Positions 6,059-6,634 of a DNA stretch of 6,634 nucleotides are shown here, one piece after another. Under the pieces are notes generated by a model that saw nothing but the letters and a program-made list of their open reading frames with translations, was not told the origin of the DNA and made no database searches. Origin of the DNA: Pirellulaceae bacterium (GTDB lineage: Bacteria > Planctomycetota > Planctomycetia > Pirellulales > Pirellulaceae); the NCBI GenBank assembly GCA_030744095.1, contig JASLRF010000639.1, positions 1 to 6,634 of the forward strand. Direction: 5' to 3'. How positions within the stretch are numbered: position 1 is the stretch's first letter; every line of letters starts with the position of its first letter. The translations under genes were made by a program, and so were the position numbers.

Positions 6059-6634
6059 CTAGGCAAATTCGCTGCCAAGCCCTTCTTCGGCGCGCTCGTG
6101 AGGGTCTTTAAGTCCATCTCCCAGTTTGTTTAGCGCCTCGGTCTCAATTTGACGGACCCGTTCGCGCGTCAGCCCCAACTCCTCCCCAATTTCTTTGAGG
6201 GTATGCGGCTCCATGTCATGTAGGCCGAACCGCATCCGCAGCACCGTCGCCTCACGTTGGTCCATCGTGTCGAGCATCTCCATGACATGTTTGAGCACGT
6301 CATGTTCCACCAACTCTTCTTCCGGGCTCTTCATTCGCTCGTCCGTGACCATTTCACCCAGCGACCAGCCTGCCTCCGCCTGATCGGTTTGTGGTGTGGA
6401 GTTGTAGATACGAATCGCTTTCTTGATGATGGGCAACTTCTTTTTTGGCAGCCCCAGAACGCGAGCGATCTCTTCCGGCGTTGGCGTGCGGCCAAGTTCT
6501 TCGGTCAACCGAGCGTTTGCTCGTCGCCACTTGGAAAGAAGTTCGACCATGTAGGCTGGGATTCGAATCGTCTTGGCCGAGTTGATGAGTGCCCGTTTGA
6601 TCGATTGCTTGATCCAGTAACTGGCGTAGGTGCT
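6059..6634 (-). CDS. RNA polymerase sigma-70 family factor (RpoD/SigA-like), C-terminal part
   Basis: The reverse strand is open from the right edge at 6634 to TAG at 6061-6059, giving 191 codons without the start. An in-frame ATG at 6550 is internal, because conserved region 2 sequence continues upstream of it to the edge. Residues 1-29 (STYASYWIKQSIKRALINSA, then KTIRIPAYM) are regions 2.3-2.4, which melt and bind the -10 element. Residues about 30-78 (region 3) contain LTEELGRTPTPEEIARVLGL. Residues about 117-171 are region 4, with LDTMDQREATVLRMRFGL and the -35-binding helix-turn-helix LKEIGEELGLTRERVRQIE. The C-terminus carries an acidic tail ending GLGSEFA. Core contacts and the TRERVRQIE helix agree with the primary sigma group. 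However, the positions of E. coli sigma-70 W433 and T440 are Tyr and Lys here, so it may be a group 2 or lineage-specific factor. It converges on the aminotransferase with 39 bp between the stops. Confidence 0.93.
   Translation of the reverse strand, partial: STYASYWIKQSIKRALINSAKTIRIPAYMVELLSKWRRANARLTEELGRTPTPEEIARVLGLPKKKLPIIKKAIRIYNSTPQTDQAEAGWSLGEMVTDERMKSPEEELVEHDVLKHVMEMLDTMDQREATVLRMRFGLHDMEPHTLKEIGEELGLTRERVRQIETEALNKLGDGLKDPHERAEEGLGSEFA

Overview
The window looks like chromosomal DNA from a planctomycete of the Rhodopirellula/Pirellula type. The indications are moderately high GC, sparse Shine-Dalgarno sites, an exported Asp-box (sialidase-fold) protein, a neutral-ceramidase-like protein, a HEAT-repeat membrane protein, and a primary-type sigma factor whose region 2.4 reads YASYWIKQSIKRA. 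This assignment comes from gene content and family knowledge, not from a database search. No RNA genes, CRISPR arrays, insertion sequences or other mobile-element signatures were found.

Layout from left to right: (1) On the minus strand, the first 225 codons of a neutral/alkaline ceramidase-like protein run off the left edge (676 down to 1). (2) Upstream of it, also on the minus strand, is an MFS transporter (2113 to 734). The gap between the two is 57 bp, so they could form a two-gene operon. (3) A 262-bp divergent intergenic region holds a candidate promoter for each direction and a strong inverted repeat over the transporter promoter. (4) On the plus strand is a 279-aa protein with one membrane segment, a long coiled coil and two C-terminal HEAT repeats (2376-3215). 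(5) Next on the plus strand is an exported five-Asp-box sialidase-fold protein (3335-4555). (6) After a 285-bp gap comes a DegT/DnrJ/EryC1/StrS sugar aminotransferase (4841-6019). (7) On the minus strand, convergent with it, is the C-terminal 191 codons of a sigma-70 family factor, which enters from the right edge (6634 to 6059).

How the genes may work together: the transporter and ceramidase-like protein, facing away from a secreted sialidase-fold protein, could belong to a small scavenging set for glycoconjugates or lipids. Only the adjacency of the first two supports a shared transcript; the rest is inference. The aminotransferase probably acts on nucleotide sugars for surface polysaccharide, and the sigma factor is a general transcription component; neither is obviously linked to the others. 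Nothing here amounts to a clearly new multi-gene system. The points most worth a second look are the operator-like dyad at the transporter promoter, the coiled-coil/HEAT membrane protein, the incomplete sialidase active-site signature and the altered sigma region 2.4.
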